IMG/VR virus record: IMGVR_UViG_3300031669_000232
Span: 1 to 24,002 of that record
Length of the DNA stretch: 24,002 nt
From: a virus
Strand: one strand, 5' to 3'
The notes under the pieces were generated by a model. It was not told where the DNA came from. It saw nothing but the letters and a program-made list of their open reading frames with translations, and did no database searches. The position numbers and the translations under genes are program-made. This document shows, piece after piece, positions 6,011 through 13,962 of this stretch; the first letter of the stretch is position 1; each line of letters opens with the position of its first letter.

Positions 6011-9000
6011 TCTTCGCTTACTTTTCCAGTTAATTCCAAAGGAAATCCAAGTGGTTTCCATTCAGTTAATTTATTTGACATGAATGGTTTTCCACCATCG
6101 GCTCTATTAACAGCCAATGTGATATGTGCTTTGGCATTCGTTGAATGATATCCTTCAACACCCACAGCCATTACCTTGTCATCCATTCCATAATCCACAA
6201 CATTTAATATGATTTCAGTATTACCTGACATATCTTCTTTTTCCTTAGTGCCAATATCAAGCGGTCCCATCTTAATTGTCATGTGATGTGCAATGACTTC
6301 CCAGCCTTCTGGAATCATTGGGGTAAATACCTTGAGCAACTTGGCTCTTGACATGTCATCAAGAACAACTGCACTATAACTTACCCTTTTCACATTATCT
6401 TCTTTAAGTAAATCTCTATCGGTTAACGTCCAATACAATTCCTTTTTCAATCTTTCATCTGTTGAAAAATCTTCGTAGTTGTTCTGAAGAAATTCCAATA
6501 CAGATTCTTTCGATGGGTCTGGATATCCGAGTGTTCCACCTTGGGTGTTCCAGACATCGTATTCCTTCATAAAAAATTCTACATCAACCATTTCACCATT
6601 AACATCCCAAACAGGATTTTCGTAGTTGTCCCAACCTTCTTTAATGTCAGTAGGACTTTGTTGTACCAAAGATAGTAATTCTTCCTTATTATTTCTAATT
6701 TTGTCGTCATATACTTTCACCAGCATTTGTTTCAATGCATCACCAATCTGCTTTCCCTGTAATCCAAGTCCCATTAAATCATTGCCGTTAACAGCGAGTT
6801 CCCCAAGTGTTTTTGGGTATTTACCACCGAGTAATTCTTGTGCTGCGACAGTAATTGCTTCAGGAAGAATCTCACTTTGAAGCATATCTTTTGAAGTCAC
6901 ATACACATTATGTGCTGCTGTTCTCGTTTTCATAACATCAAATTCGTTGGCAGCATCATATGCGTGTTGAAGTGCCTTTATTTGTTTTTCGGTCACCAAA
7001 TCACCCTTCAGGTTGTTTTTCACGAACCCAACAGGGTCTCGTAATAAACGTGTTAACAAGAACAGGTATTCACCCATTGTCTTCACACCTTCGAAATCAC
7101 TGCGGTCAATGGTTGATGTTTTCAAGTCATAACCGAAAATCTGCTTAAACAAACCTGTGTTCTGTAACAATTGCGCACCAATTCGTTTATTGCCTTTCTT
7201 AACAATTTTATCTAATTCGATTAAGATTCTCTCAGCAGGAATTTCCTTGATTTTTTGTGCATTGGTCTTAATCATTTCCATTGTTGTTGGTTCAATTACG
7301 AACCCGAAACGACTTGCGAACTGCACAGCACGTAACATTCTCAATGGGTCATCGCTAAACGCCACTGGATTAACAATTCTGATTATCTTGTTCTTAAGGT
7401 CTTCCTGACCACCATATGGGTCAACAATATTACCTTCACTATCTTTACCAATAGCATTGATGGTAAAGTCTCTGCGCTCCAAATCTTTTTCAATTGGTAA
7501 TTCATGGTCAGAGGTAACATCAAAATCTTTGTGCCCACCACCACCAGTTGCTCTTTCGGTTCTGGGAATCGCAATATCAATTTCTTCAGTACTACCTTTA
7601 GGCACGAACTTAATAACACCAAAACTTGCACCAACAGTATTGACCTTTCCATATTTAGAAAGTAGTTGTTCAAGTTCATCCATAGGAATGCCAGTGATAA
7701 GAATATCAAGGTCTTTACTTTCCTTACCCAGAAACTCATCACGCACGGCTCCCCCAACACTATAAATCTTTCCACCGAGACTCTCGATTTCCGATTTAAA
7801 TGGTAGGTCACCCAATTGCATTATGTCGCCTTCTATCATCAATTTACTATAATCTGTTTTTTTTGTCTTTCCGTATGTCGGTAAAAATTCGTTAACAAAA
7901 TCAATTTTGGGATTCCTACGTTGTGCAGCATCCATGAATTTCTGATAAACAGGTGCTGCTTCTGCATGTGTGGGGTAACCCTCGAAACCCCAATCAGGTC
8001 TTAATTCATCAGGATACATTGCCTGATTACTTTCCCCAAGCAATATTTTATTAGTGTCATCTAATCTCGTTACTGTCACATAATCTGTTGGTAACGTATC
8101 ATCCAGAGATGACATATAATCTTTATGAAGTAGTCTGCGACTATTTAAAACATCAATAATTATTTTATGAATATGGTGGCTTCTCTGCTCAACGAAAAAA
8201 TTACCTGCTTTATCAATAACACCCCTAACATTTTTTCCTATATTATCAAGTGTCTGTGGATTCTCTATGATTTGCCAATCAATTTTGGGGTCGTTATAAA
8301 TAACTACATTTTCTTCACTACTCTTTTTTTTTCTGTATTCGTCCTCAAAGTTATCAAATTCCGGTTTAACACCAAACTTCTCAGCATATTTATCTCCAAC
8401 ACCTTCCTCAATATCTTCTTCAGTCAAAGCACTAAACTCTAAGTTATTGATATCACCTTGATTACAGGCATCTGAAGTACCATCGGCTTTACCACCAAGA
8501 CGACATCTTTTTTTAACGGTCACGGCTTGTGAACCGGGAACCCATGCTTTCTTACGGTCTTCTGTCATTTCAAATTCATCATCAGTAGCATCACCAACCA
8601 CATGATTATATTCAAGGTCTTCATCCAGACCATCACCACCATACATTGCTGAATTGGCATCCAGATTATTTTGATTCATAGGAGAACTATCCTCACCATT
8701 ATTATATGCCGGGAAACCATCTTGTCCCAAGTCGCTATCAGTACTGAATTTAGAACTACCGTCTTCATCAACATTAACATCAATTTTTTCAGCATCCGTT
8801 GGTTGCAGAAATCCATTACCAAATCCAACATCAAAGAGACCAATCGCACCGCTTTTCTTGTAGCCAAGATTATATGGATTATAATATTCAATTACGGACT
8901 CCACACCGTATTTTTCAAGTTCTTCGGCAATCCTTAATATGCTGAAAAAGAATTCAGCATCTTCGCTGTTCTTTTTAAAATAACGGTCAACATCATCCTT

Positions 9001-11127
9001 ATTAACGTCATGGTCAAATTGATAACCATAAAGATAGGCTTCAAGAGCTTCTTTATAATCGATATCAAAGAAAGTCTTGAAAGCGTATTCAAGTCTGTCA
9101 TACATACGTTTGAAATAAGCAGCATCTGTTTTCAATTTTTCCAGAATAATTGCATACGTTTTAGGGAAATCGGGGTTTGTCTTAGACTCTACCTTATATA
9201 CTTTGTATGGTTGTGCGATATATTTTAATGGTTTTCCTATGAGTTCAAGATTCTCTGCTGCCTCACTATTGTCACTGGTTATTTTCAAGACCTTATTATC
9301 ACCAATATCATATGCCACACCAAACAATCCATGTCCGAGATAATGTGGTTCAACACCAAGTTTTTTTCCGATTTGAATAGCAACTGCATCAGCACGTTCT
9401 CTGGGATAGTCTTCGTTAATTTGACCTTCAGTAACGTTCTCCGGTAACGTTATTACGTTTTTACCAACATTGGGTTCTGGTTCAAAGTGACCTCCAACAT
9501 CAAAGAATTTTAACGCACCATTACTATACCCAAGATTTGAATTCGAAATATAATCAGTTGACTTGATTCCTAAATCAATTAATTCTTGTCTGATATTCGT
9601 TATTCCAACAATAAGGTCATGTGCTGCTTTTCTATCGGCTTGTGACACATTCGCTTCGGGGTTTTCAGTTAACAAGGTCTTGGCAAATTCAATGCTTTTA
9701 TTATAATCGAATCTATCTTTTTTTCTGATGCCAGATAAAAAATCTTGATAACTATATTCAGGAAATATTTTATTGATATCTGCTTCCATTTTTATAAACT
9801 TATCAAGTGGTTTGTTGATAATGTTTTCTTGAAGAATGGCGAACACCGATTTATTCTTTTCAGTATCAACTACCTTGTAAATATTATATATGTCAGCAAG
9901 ATATTTAGCTCCGTTTCTCAGTACGATAAATGCTGCATCGGCTTCACCCAAATCAGTAGTTAGTTTCAACACAACCCTATTGTTTACTTCAAACGCAACA
10001 CCATTTCCACCATACCCCAGATAACCAACACCACCCAAATCTAATTTAGCAGCAACTCCTTGTGCTAATTCAATCGCATATGATTTATCATCCAATGTAT
10101 CATAATCAACTGGTGGTATTGGAGCGTCTTCATTAATAACATATTCCTCTTTCATCAGAGGGTCTCTATCATAATATCCTTGCTCAATAAGATATTGTTG
10201 GAGTTCAAGAAGATTGTTGAAAAACTGTTTTTTGTTGTCAACACTATTTAACGTTTCTTTAAGGTTGTTAACACATTCGTGGAAACAATCACTTAAGAAT
10301 GGTAATGAACTAACTGGCTTTTTAGGGTACTTACGTTTTTTTGATACGAAATCAACGAACCGTTCATTGATAACACCCGGTCCATCACTGACACTATAGG
10401 GCATGAGACCCCACATACCATGTCTTTCATTAGCACCTACGTTTCCGATGTCAGAAAGTATGTCATCATTCCCATCTTGGAAACCATATAGCTCATACAT
10501 CTGATGTCTTTGTTTTCTCTGTGGACTGTAATGGGTATTAAAGACTTCATCATTCAAGCCGTAATCCGTTAATACAATTGTTGGTTGACCATCACGGAGA
10601 ACCTCACCATATGTGCTGGGTCTTCCCATATCACCGGGAGTCTGACCGTAATTAACAACAAAAGTAATTAAATCGCTTGCAAACTCATTTTCCCAAAAAA
10701 ATTCCTCAACTTCTTTGTCCTGACCAAACATTTTTCTCCCACCTTTATTTTGGTCAACAGTATTTCTTAGGAAATAATATAAATCATTAAGACTTGGAAT
10801 TCCTGTAAGTTCTTTGATTCTTTTTTCATTAACCATTTTAGCCTGTTCTGAAACCAACCAACTATTATCATCGGCACTATCAAAAATTTCAGTAACAACA
10901 TGCAGTGTATCTGCATAATAACCAACACCAGCTTCTGCTTCGTTCTGTGCAATACCTTTGGCATTTTTCGCTAACTTAAAAACCTTTTCACCATCAATAT
11001 CATATACAACTCTACCACTCCCACTACCAATTCTTTGTAGATGTTCGTTGGCGAAATCCATTCTTCCCTTAAATGAACGAATTTGATTGAATCCTTCTAA
11101 GAATTTTGGAAAGTCTTCGTATTTCAT
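6007..11127 (-). CDS. Giant multi-enzyme protein: 3 kinase-like repeats + CCA-adding-type nucleotidyltransferase + 2H phosphoesterase
   Basis: 1706 residues. Three protein-kinase-like modules: (1) about 30-250, loop 'GSGSGRVVY' (34-42), Lys near 51, 'LTDYGL' (186-191); (2) 350-548, loop 'GYGGNGVAF' (371-379), K388, D525 with N531, and 'FFDVG' (D543); (3) 578-768, 'GHGLFGVAY', K615, N753, 'LFDVG' (D766), with Glu where module 2 has catalytic Asp. Residues 775-860 are an acidic linker. A segment with 'CRLGG' and 'CNQGDIN' (875-894) and a domain with 'RGVIDKAGNFFVE' (968-980) are unassigned. The class II nucleotidyltransferase head spans about 1105-1335: 'GGAVRDEFLG' (1125-1134), D1139-x-D1141, 'RRDFTINAI', 'DPYGG', 'DPLRMLRAVQFA'. 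The C terminus (1582-1700) is a 2H phosphoesterase with H1615-M-T1617 and H1668-I-T1670. It ends in an ATGA overlap with the HAD gene. Probable RNA end repair. Confidence 0.95.
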   Translation of the reverse strand: MKYEDFPKFLEGFNQIRSFKGRMDFANEHLQRIGSGSGRVVYDIDGEKVFKLAKNAKGIAQNEAEAGVGYYADTLHVVTEIFDSADDNSWLVSEQAKMVNEKRIKELTGIPSLNDLYYFLRNTVDQNKGGRKMFGQDKEVEEFFWENEFASDLITFVVNYGQTPGDMGRPSTYGEVLRDGQPTIVLTDYGLNDEVFNTHYSPQRKQRHQMYELYGFQDGNDDILSDIGNVGANERHGMWGLMPYSVSDGPGVINERFVDFVSKKRKYPKKPVSSLPFLSDCFHECVNNLKETLNSVDNKKQFFNNLLELQQYLIEQGYYDRDPLMKEEYVINEDAPIPPVDYDTLDDKSYAIELAQGVAAKLDLGGVGYLGYGGNGVAFEVNNRVVLKLTTDLGEADAAFIVLRNGAKYLADIYNIYKVVDTEKNKSVFAILQENIINKPLDKFIKMEADINKIFPEYSYQDFLSGIRKKDRFDYNKSIEFAKTLLTENPEANVSQADRKAAHDLIVGITNIRQELIDLGIKSTDYISNSNLGYSNGALKFFDVGGHFEPEPNVGKNVITLPENVTEGQINEDYPRERADAVAIQIGKKLGVEPHYLGHGLFGVAYDIGDNKVLKITSDNSEAAENLELIGKPLKYIAQPYKVYKVESKTNPDFPKTYAIILEKLKTDAAYFKRMYDRLEYAFKTFFDIDYKEALEAYLYGYQFDHDVNKDDVDRYFKKNSEDAEFFFSILRIAEELEKYGVESVIEYYNPYNLGYKKSGAIGLFDVGFGNGFLQPTDAEKIDVNVDEDGSSKFSTDSDLGQDGFPAYNNGEDSSPMNQNNLDANSAMYGGDGLDEDLEYNHVVGDATDDEFEMTEDRKKAWVPGSQAVTVKKRCRLGGKADGTSDACNQGDINNLEFSALTEEDIEEGVGDKYAEKFGVKPEFDNFEDEYRKKKSSEENVVIYNDPKIDWQIIENPQTLDNIGKNVRGVIDKAGNFFVEQRSHHIHKIIIDVLNSRRLLHKDYMSSLDDTLPTDYVTVTRLDDTNKILLGESNQAMYPDELRPDWGFEGYPTHAEAAPVYQKFMDAAQRRNPKIDFVNEFLPTYGKTKKTDYSKLMIEGDIMQLGDLPFKSEIESLGGKIYSVGGAVRDEFLGKESKDLDILITGIPMDELEQLLSKYGKVNTVGASFGVIKFVPKGSTEEIDIAIPRTERATGGGGHKDFDVTSDHELPIEKDLERRDFTINAIGKDSEGNIVDPYGGQEDLKNKIIRIVNPVAFSDDPLRMLRAVQFASRFGFVIEPTTMEMIKTNAQKIKEIPAERILIELDKIVKKGNKRIGAQLLQNTGLFKQIFGYDLKTSTIDRSDFEGVKTMGEYLFLLTRLLRDPVGFVKNNLKGDLVTEKQIKALQHAYDAANEFDVMKTRTAAHNVYVTSKDMLQSEILPEAITVAAQELLGGKYPKTLGELAVNGNDLMGLGLQGKQIGDALKQMLVKVYDDKIRNNKEELLSLVQQSPTDIKEGWDNYENPVWDVNGEMVDVEFFMKEYDVWNTQGGTLGYPDPSKESVLEFLQNNYEDFSTDERLKKELYWTLTDRDLLKEDNVKRVSYSAVVLDDMSRAKLLKVFTPMIPEGWEVIAHHMTIKMGPLDIGTKEKEDMSGNTEIILNVVDYGMDDKVMAVGVEGYHSTNAKAHITLAVNRADGGKPFMSNKLTEWKPLGFPLELTGKVSEE

Positions 11128-11150
11128 ACCATCAATATTTTTACTATATT

Positions 11151-11159
11151 CATAAATAC
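11151..11159 (-). promoter_or_regulatory. GTATTTATG motif (one mismatch) before the 1706-residue gene
   Basis: The minus strand reads CTGTATTTATGAATA, one change from the consensus, 23 nt before the ATG. With the terminator-like hairpin at 11184-11211 it marks the start of the RNA-repair-type unit. Confidence 0.45.
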
Positions 11160-11183
11160 AGAATTAATGGTAAAACAGATAAG

Positions 11184-11211
11184 AAAAAGCAGAATGATTA
11201 TTCTACTTTTT
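11184..11211 (-). terminator. Probable terminator overlapping the stop of the 11203-11880 gene
   Basis: On the minus strand AAAAAGTAGAAT pairs with ATTCTGCTTTTT over a 4-nt loop: 12 pairs including one G-T, ending in five T. The TAG stop (11205-11203) lies within the 5' arm. The stem is AT-rich, so efficiency may be modest, but it separates this gene from the next motif and gene. Confidence 0.65.
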
Positions 11212-11880
11212 TGTTTTGTTTTGTAGTTTCCTGATGGTTTGGTACACAATCTTTTCTATCAGGTCAGTGTTTTCATTTAGAACGTCTTTGATTCGTTCCA
11301 CGGCATACATCTCAATAACCGTATTTTTAATTGCGTCTTCCAGTACAGGAGCAAAGTTCTCAACTAAATGATTATTAACGATTAATCTAACACTTTCAGT
11401 TAACGCAGCTTCGTTTATTTGTACACCCCCGGCTGACGTTCCTGCTGGCAAAGATGTCAACATTTGTTGTCCACCATAATTAACTGTTGATGGCATTGCA
11501 GCAGTTGGTGCATTACCTGTAATAGCGTTAAGTGAGTCTGCCAGTGTCTGCTTTCTCATCTTTTCCATGTCCTCAAACAACTTATGGTCCCTTTCTTCTG
11601 ACTCTTGTATGGGTTGAGGTCGAGCTACAGGTGTTTGTGCGGGTGTAGGTACAGAGTCTCGAATCGGGAGAACTGCCTTTTCACCTTTCTTTATAGAAGC
11701 TTCATTTCCAACAGTTTTTATTAGACTTGATGAAGCTGTCTCATGACCATGTTCCAGTGATTCCAATAAGCCATGTAGAAACACATCTCGTGGTGCTGCT
11801 CCAGAACCTGCTGGAGTTCTCTCCTTCTTTCTACTATCAATTTCGTTTTTGAGTTTATCTAAATTAACCTTCTGTGCCAT
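11203..11880 (-). CDS. Putative scaffold/internal virion protein, unknown family
   Basis: This 225-residue protein is not recognised. The N-terminal 30 residues are basic and helical (MAQKVNLDKLKNEIDSRKKE), residues 60-160 are low-complexity and rich in P, A, T and G ('VPTPAQTPVARPQPIQ', 'GNAPTAAMPSTVNYGGQQM', 'LPAGTSAGGVQ'), with a short charged helix around 92-112, and residues 163-225 are a long helical tail ending in Lys. This helix, Pro/Ala linker, helix layout is common in phage scaffold, prohead-core and linker-type structural proteins, but no family motif backs that. It has its own GTATTTATA motif 23 nt before the start and ends inside a terminator stem, so it is probably a single-gene transcript, consistent with a protein needed in high amounts. 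Confidence 0.88.
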   Translation of the reverse strand: MAQKVNLDKLKNEIDSRKKERTPAGSGAAPRDVFLHGLLESLEHGHETASSSLIKTVGNEASIKKGEKAVLPIRDSVPTPAQTPVARPQPIQESEERDHKLFEDMEKMRKQTLADSLNAITGNAPTAAMPSTVNYGGQQMLTSLPAGTSAGGVQINEAALTESVRLIVNNHLVENFAPVLEDAIKNTVIEMYAVERIKDVLNENTDLIEKIVYQTIRKLQNKTKK

Positions 11881-11903
11881 TATTATAATATTTTATATTT
11901 TTT

Positions 11904-11912
11904 TATAAATAC
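11904..11912 (-). promoter_or_regulatory. GTATTTATA motif before the 11203-11880 gene
   Basis: The minus strand reads TTAGTATTTATAAAAAAA, exact to the motif, 23 nt before the ATG. A 12-nt palindrome TTTTTGCAAAAA lies a few bases upstream. Confidence 0.5.
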
Positions 11913-11948
11913 TAAATTTTTTTGCAAAAACACTATCTATTAATAATT

Positions 11949-12863
11949 TTATTGAAAAAGCGTTGGATTTTCTACATCGCTACTAACGCTTTTATCGAAT
12001 TTTTCCTTCTCCCTTCTAACAAAATCTTGTTCTGCTGATGTTTTTTGTCTGTTATTTAATACAAGTTCATCATACAATTGTTTAAGATTACCAACAATTG
12101 CGTTTTGTGGAAATCTATCCCTGATTGTTTCGGGTCTGAAATGATATTTGTTTTTATCATCAACCGCAACAAACAAATCTCCGGTCTTCTCCTTACGAAC
12201 ATTCATTGCGATATCATATAACTTCTGAATTGTCGCAGCATTCATTGGTCTTCTTGCAGCATTGGCATTGTAAAATGGTTCCCATCTTTTTACTTGCTGA
12301 ACATCCGGTTCTGGTTTAGGAACCACCGTTGGTTCATCTGTAGCTCCTGCTTTCGCAAAACCAATCTTCAACTGCTGCGTTGAAACCCATGCAATACGTC
12401 CACCACCCATTTGCTTATCACCACTTTCATCATATTTTGGTGGAATAAGCACATTTCCATCATCATCTTCAAACTTATCACCTGTGGGATATAATTTCGC
12501 TATTTTATCTACACGAAATAATCTCCAACCCGGCTTTGTTGAACCATCAGTATCAGTCCATCTTTCATGGTCATCTTTCGGTGCTGGTGGTCTTGGTGGA
12601 CGTTTGGCGTGCGGACCCAGACTCTGGCTTCTACCTTTGTCTTGCCATGCACGAAGTACGGTATGACCCTTTCCAGTCTTACCGAGAACAAATGGTCTTA
12701 TTGTACGATAACCTTTTTCAACATTATCATCCCCATTGTAGTAGAGATAGACATATTCATGATTATCAATGGCATCTTTAATAACATTTTCACCGACAGC
12801 CTCAGTTAAAAGGTGACGAAGACTCCTGATGTGGTCAAATATTATTTTTGCCTCGCTAATCAT
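11949..12863 (-). CDS. WYL-like domain protein without a DNA-binding domain
   Basis: In this 304-residue protein, residues about 26-132 match the WYL layout: 'VIKDAIDNHEYVYLYYNG' (27-44), 'GYRTIRPFVLGKT' (51-63) with R53 and P57, 'HTVLRAW' (67-73), then after a Pro-rich insertion (82-108) 'GWRLFRVDKIAKLYPTGDKF' (112-131), which is the fRldRI...F end of the family. WYL domains bind nucleic acid or small ligands and usually sit behind an HTH in regulators such as those of CRISPR and anti-phage systems. Here no HTH is seen; instead there is a helical start (MISEAKIIFDHIRSLRHL) and a 170-residue C-terminal part with a Pro-rich linker and charged helices. It sits 2 nt after the small 91-residue gene, among virion-type genes. 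Regulator, decoy or structural use are all possible. Confidence 0.88.
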   Translation of the reverse strand: MISEAKIIFDHIRSLRHLLTEAVGENVIKDAIDNHEYVYLYYNGDDNVEKGYRTIRPFVLGKTGKGHTVLRAWQDKGRSQSLGPHAKRPPRPPAPKDDHERWTDTDGSTKPGWRLFRVDKIAKLYPTGDKFEDDDGNVLIPPKYDESGDKQMGGGRIAWVSTQQLKIGFAKAGATDEPTVVPKPEPDVQQVKRWEPFYNANAARRPMNAATIQKLYDIAMNVRKEKTGDLFVAVDDKNKYHFRPETIRDRFPQNAIVGNLKQLYDELVLNNRQKTSAEQDFVRREKEKFDKSVSSDVENPTLFQ

Positions 12864-12865
12864 TC

Positions 12866-13141
12866 TTACTCAACTACTGTACCTCTACCACTAACAGAAC
12901 CATCTACTGAACCAGCATCATATTGTCTGTTTGTGTTATATCTGTTCTTAGCTGCTGCTGTTTCACGTGATTTGATATCCGTAGCACCACCAACTTGATT
13001 GTTCTTCTCGCCCTTACCCTTTTCATCACCATCAGATAATGCATTGGCATGACCTAATTCGTAAGAATCGTTCTGGTCGTAGCTGTTTCTTGCAACTTCC
13101 TTCTTTCTGAACTCAACACTAATTTTTTCTAAATTACTCAT
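12866..13141 (-). CDS. Small Asn/Gly/Asp-rich repeat protein, unknown
   Basis: This 91-residue protein is hydrophilic, without hydrophobic segments and probably disordered or surface exposed. It contains two similar halves: 'ARNSYDQNDSYELGHANALS' near residue 17 and 'AKNRYNTNRQYDAGSVDGSV' near residue 63, each followed by a Gly-rich stretch. I do not recognise it. It is preceded by an exact GTATTTATA motif and followed by the WYL-like gene after 2 nt, so the pair share a transcript. The composition would suit a small virion or capsid-decorating protein, but this is a guess from composition and position. Confidence 0.82.
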   Translation of the reverse strand: MSNLEKISVEFRKKEVARNSYDQNDSYELGHANALSDGDEKGKGEKNNQVGGATDIKSRETAAAKNRYNTNRQYDAGSVDGSVSGRGTVVE

Positions 13142-13173
13142 TTTTTCTGTTTTAGTTATTCAAATTATTTTTA

Positions 13174-13182
13174 TATAAATAC
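13174..13182 (-). promoter_or_regulatory. GTATTTATA motif before the 12866-13141 gene
   Basis: The minus strand reads TTTGTATTTATATAAAA, exact to the motif, 32 nt before the ATG and immediately after the Nudix gene stop. Confidence 0.5.
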
Positions 13183-13185
13183 AAA

Positions 13186-13962
13186 TCAATCGTATTTTTT
13201 AAACACGAGCATAATGTATTCAACTAAATTTGGCACAATGTCCAGATAATCCATTTCTTCAACATCGTACCAGCCATAGCCAACATTTTCTTTACCATCA
13301 AGCTCAATATCAGTAGGGTCACCATCATATCTACACGCAAAAATGTGCTCAATACTCTCTGGTCTTCTTTGAATCGTGAATGATTTAACAAATTTTTTAA
13401 TTTCCAAACCAGTTTCTTCCTTGATTTCCCTTTTACAAGCTTCTTCGGGACTTTCACCCTTTTCAATACCACCACCAACAAGTGCCCATTTGTTTGGCAT
13501 CCATTGTTTTTCGTAATCCGAACGTTTTAACAACAAAATCTTATTATCATCATTAATAATTACAGCAACAGCATTTTTATCAAGCTCTTTTTTTGCTTCA
13601 TTTAGTTCCGGTGCATCATAACCAATACTGATTCCCATATCTACATCAGCATCCATATCCTGTCTTCTTTCCTTAGACGTTTCAACAGCATCTCTGTCGG
13701 CTTGCAGTGTCGAATCAACGAAATTTCTCATCATATCACCACCCGCAAGTGCATGTTGTATCCTATCACCAAAATCAGCATTGTAGTTATCAAAGAAATT
13801 CTTCAATCTCTTCATTGCTTGATACGTAATTTGACCCGCTCTAAGGATGTTTTTAGCTCGTTTTACGCCTTCTCCCTGCGGATTGGATACAAGGGTTGCC
13901 TGAATGCTTTTTAAGACCTCTGGGGGAACCTTGTAGGTTTTATTGTAAAGTTCTGAATTCAT
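13186..13962 (-). CDS. Nudix hydrolase with a phage-type N-terminal helical domain
   Basis: In this 258-residue protein, residues about 127-258 are a Nudix domain: strand 'AVAVIINDDNKILLLKRSD', 'WMPNKWALVGGGIEKGES', and a complete Nudix box from G164 through E170, R178-E179, E182-E183 to G185-L186. These bind the metal for hydrolysis of a nucleoside diphosphate linked to another group. Residues 1-120 are a separate helical domain ('YKVPPEVLKSIQATL', 'GVKRAKNILRAGQITYQAMK') with an acidic linker. Phage Nudix enzymes have been linked to mRNA decapping, NAD or (p)ppGpp-type turnover and nucleotide cleaning; substrate cannot be told here. The N-terminal extension is unusual and could target the enzyme to the virion or another protein. 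It overlaps the upstream gene by one base (TAATG), so both are coupled. Confidence 0.94.
   Translation of the reverse strand: MNSELYNKTYKVPPEVLKSIQATLVSNPQGEGVKRAKNILRAGQITYQAMKRLKNFFDNYNADFGDRIQHALAGGDMMRNFVDSTLQADRDAVETSKERRQDMDADVDMGISIGYDAPELNEAKKELDKNAVAVIINDDNKILLLKRSDYEKQWMPNKWALVGGGIEKGESPEEACKREIKEETGLEIKKFVKSFTIQRRPESIEHIFACRYDGDPTDIELDGKENVGYGWYDVEEMDYLDIVPNLVEYIMLVFKKYD

Noticed and set aside
6011-6061. Longer HAD protein starting at 6061
   Set aside because: The 17 extra residues are a shadow of the end of the giant protein's frame; the ATGA-overlapping start puts the catalytic motif I at the usual position.
7383-7811. Same-strand frame of 142 codons inside the 1706-residue gene
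   Set aside because: It overlaps the conserved nucleotidyltransferase motifs of the main frame and its own translation shows no domain or fingers; unlike the nested nuclease it looks like filler.
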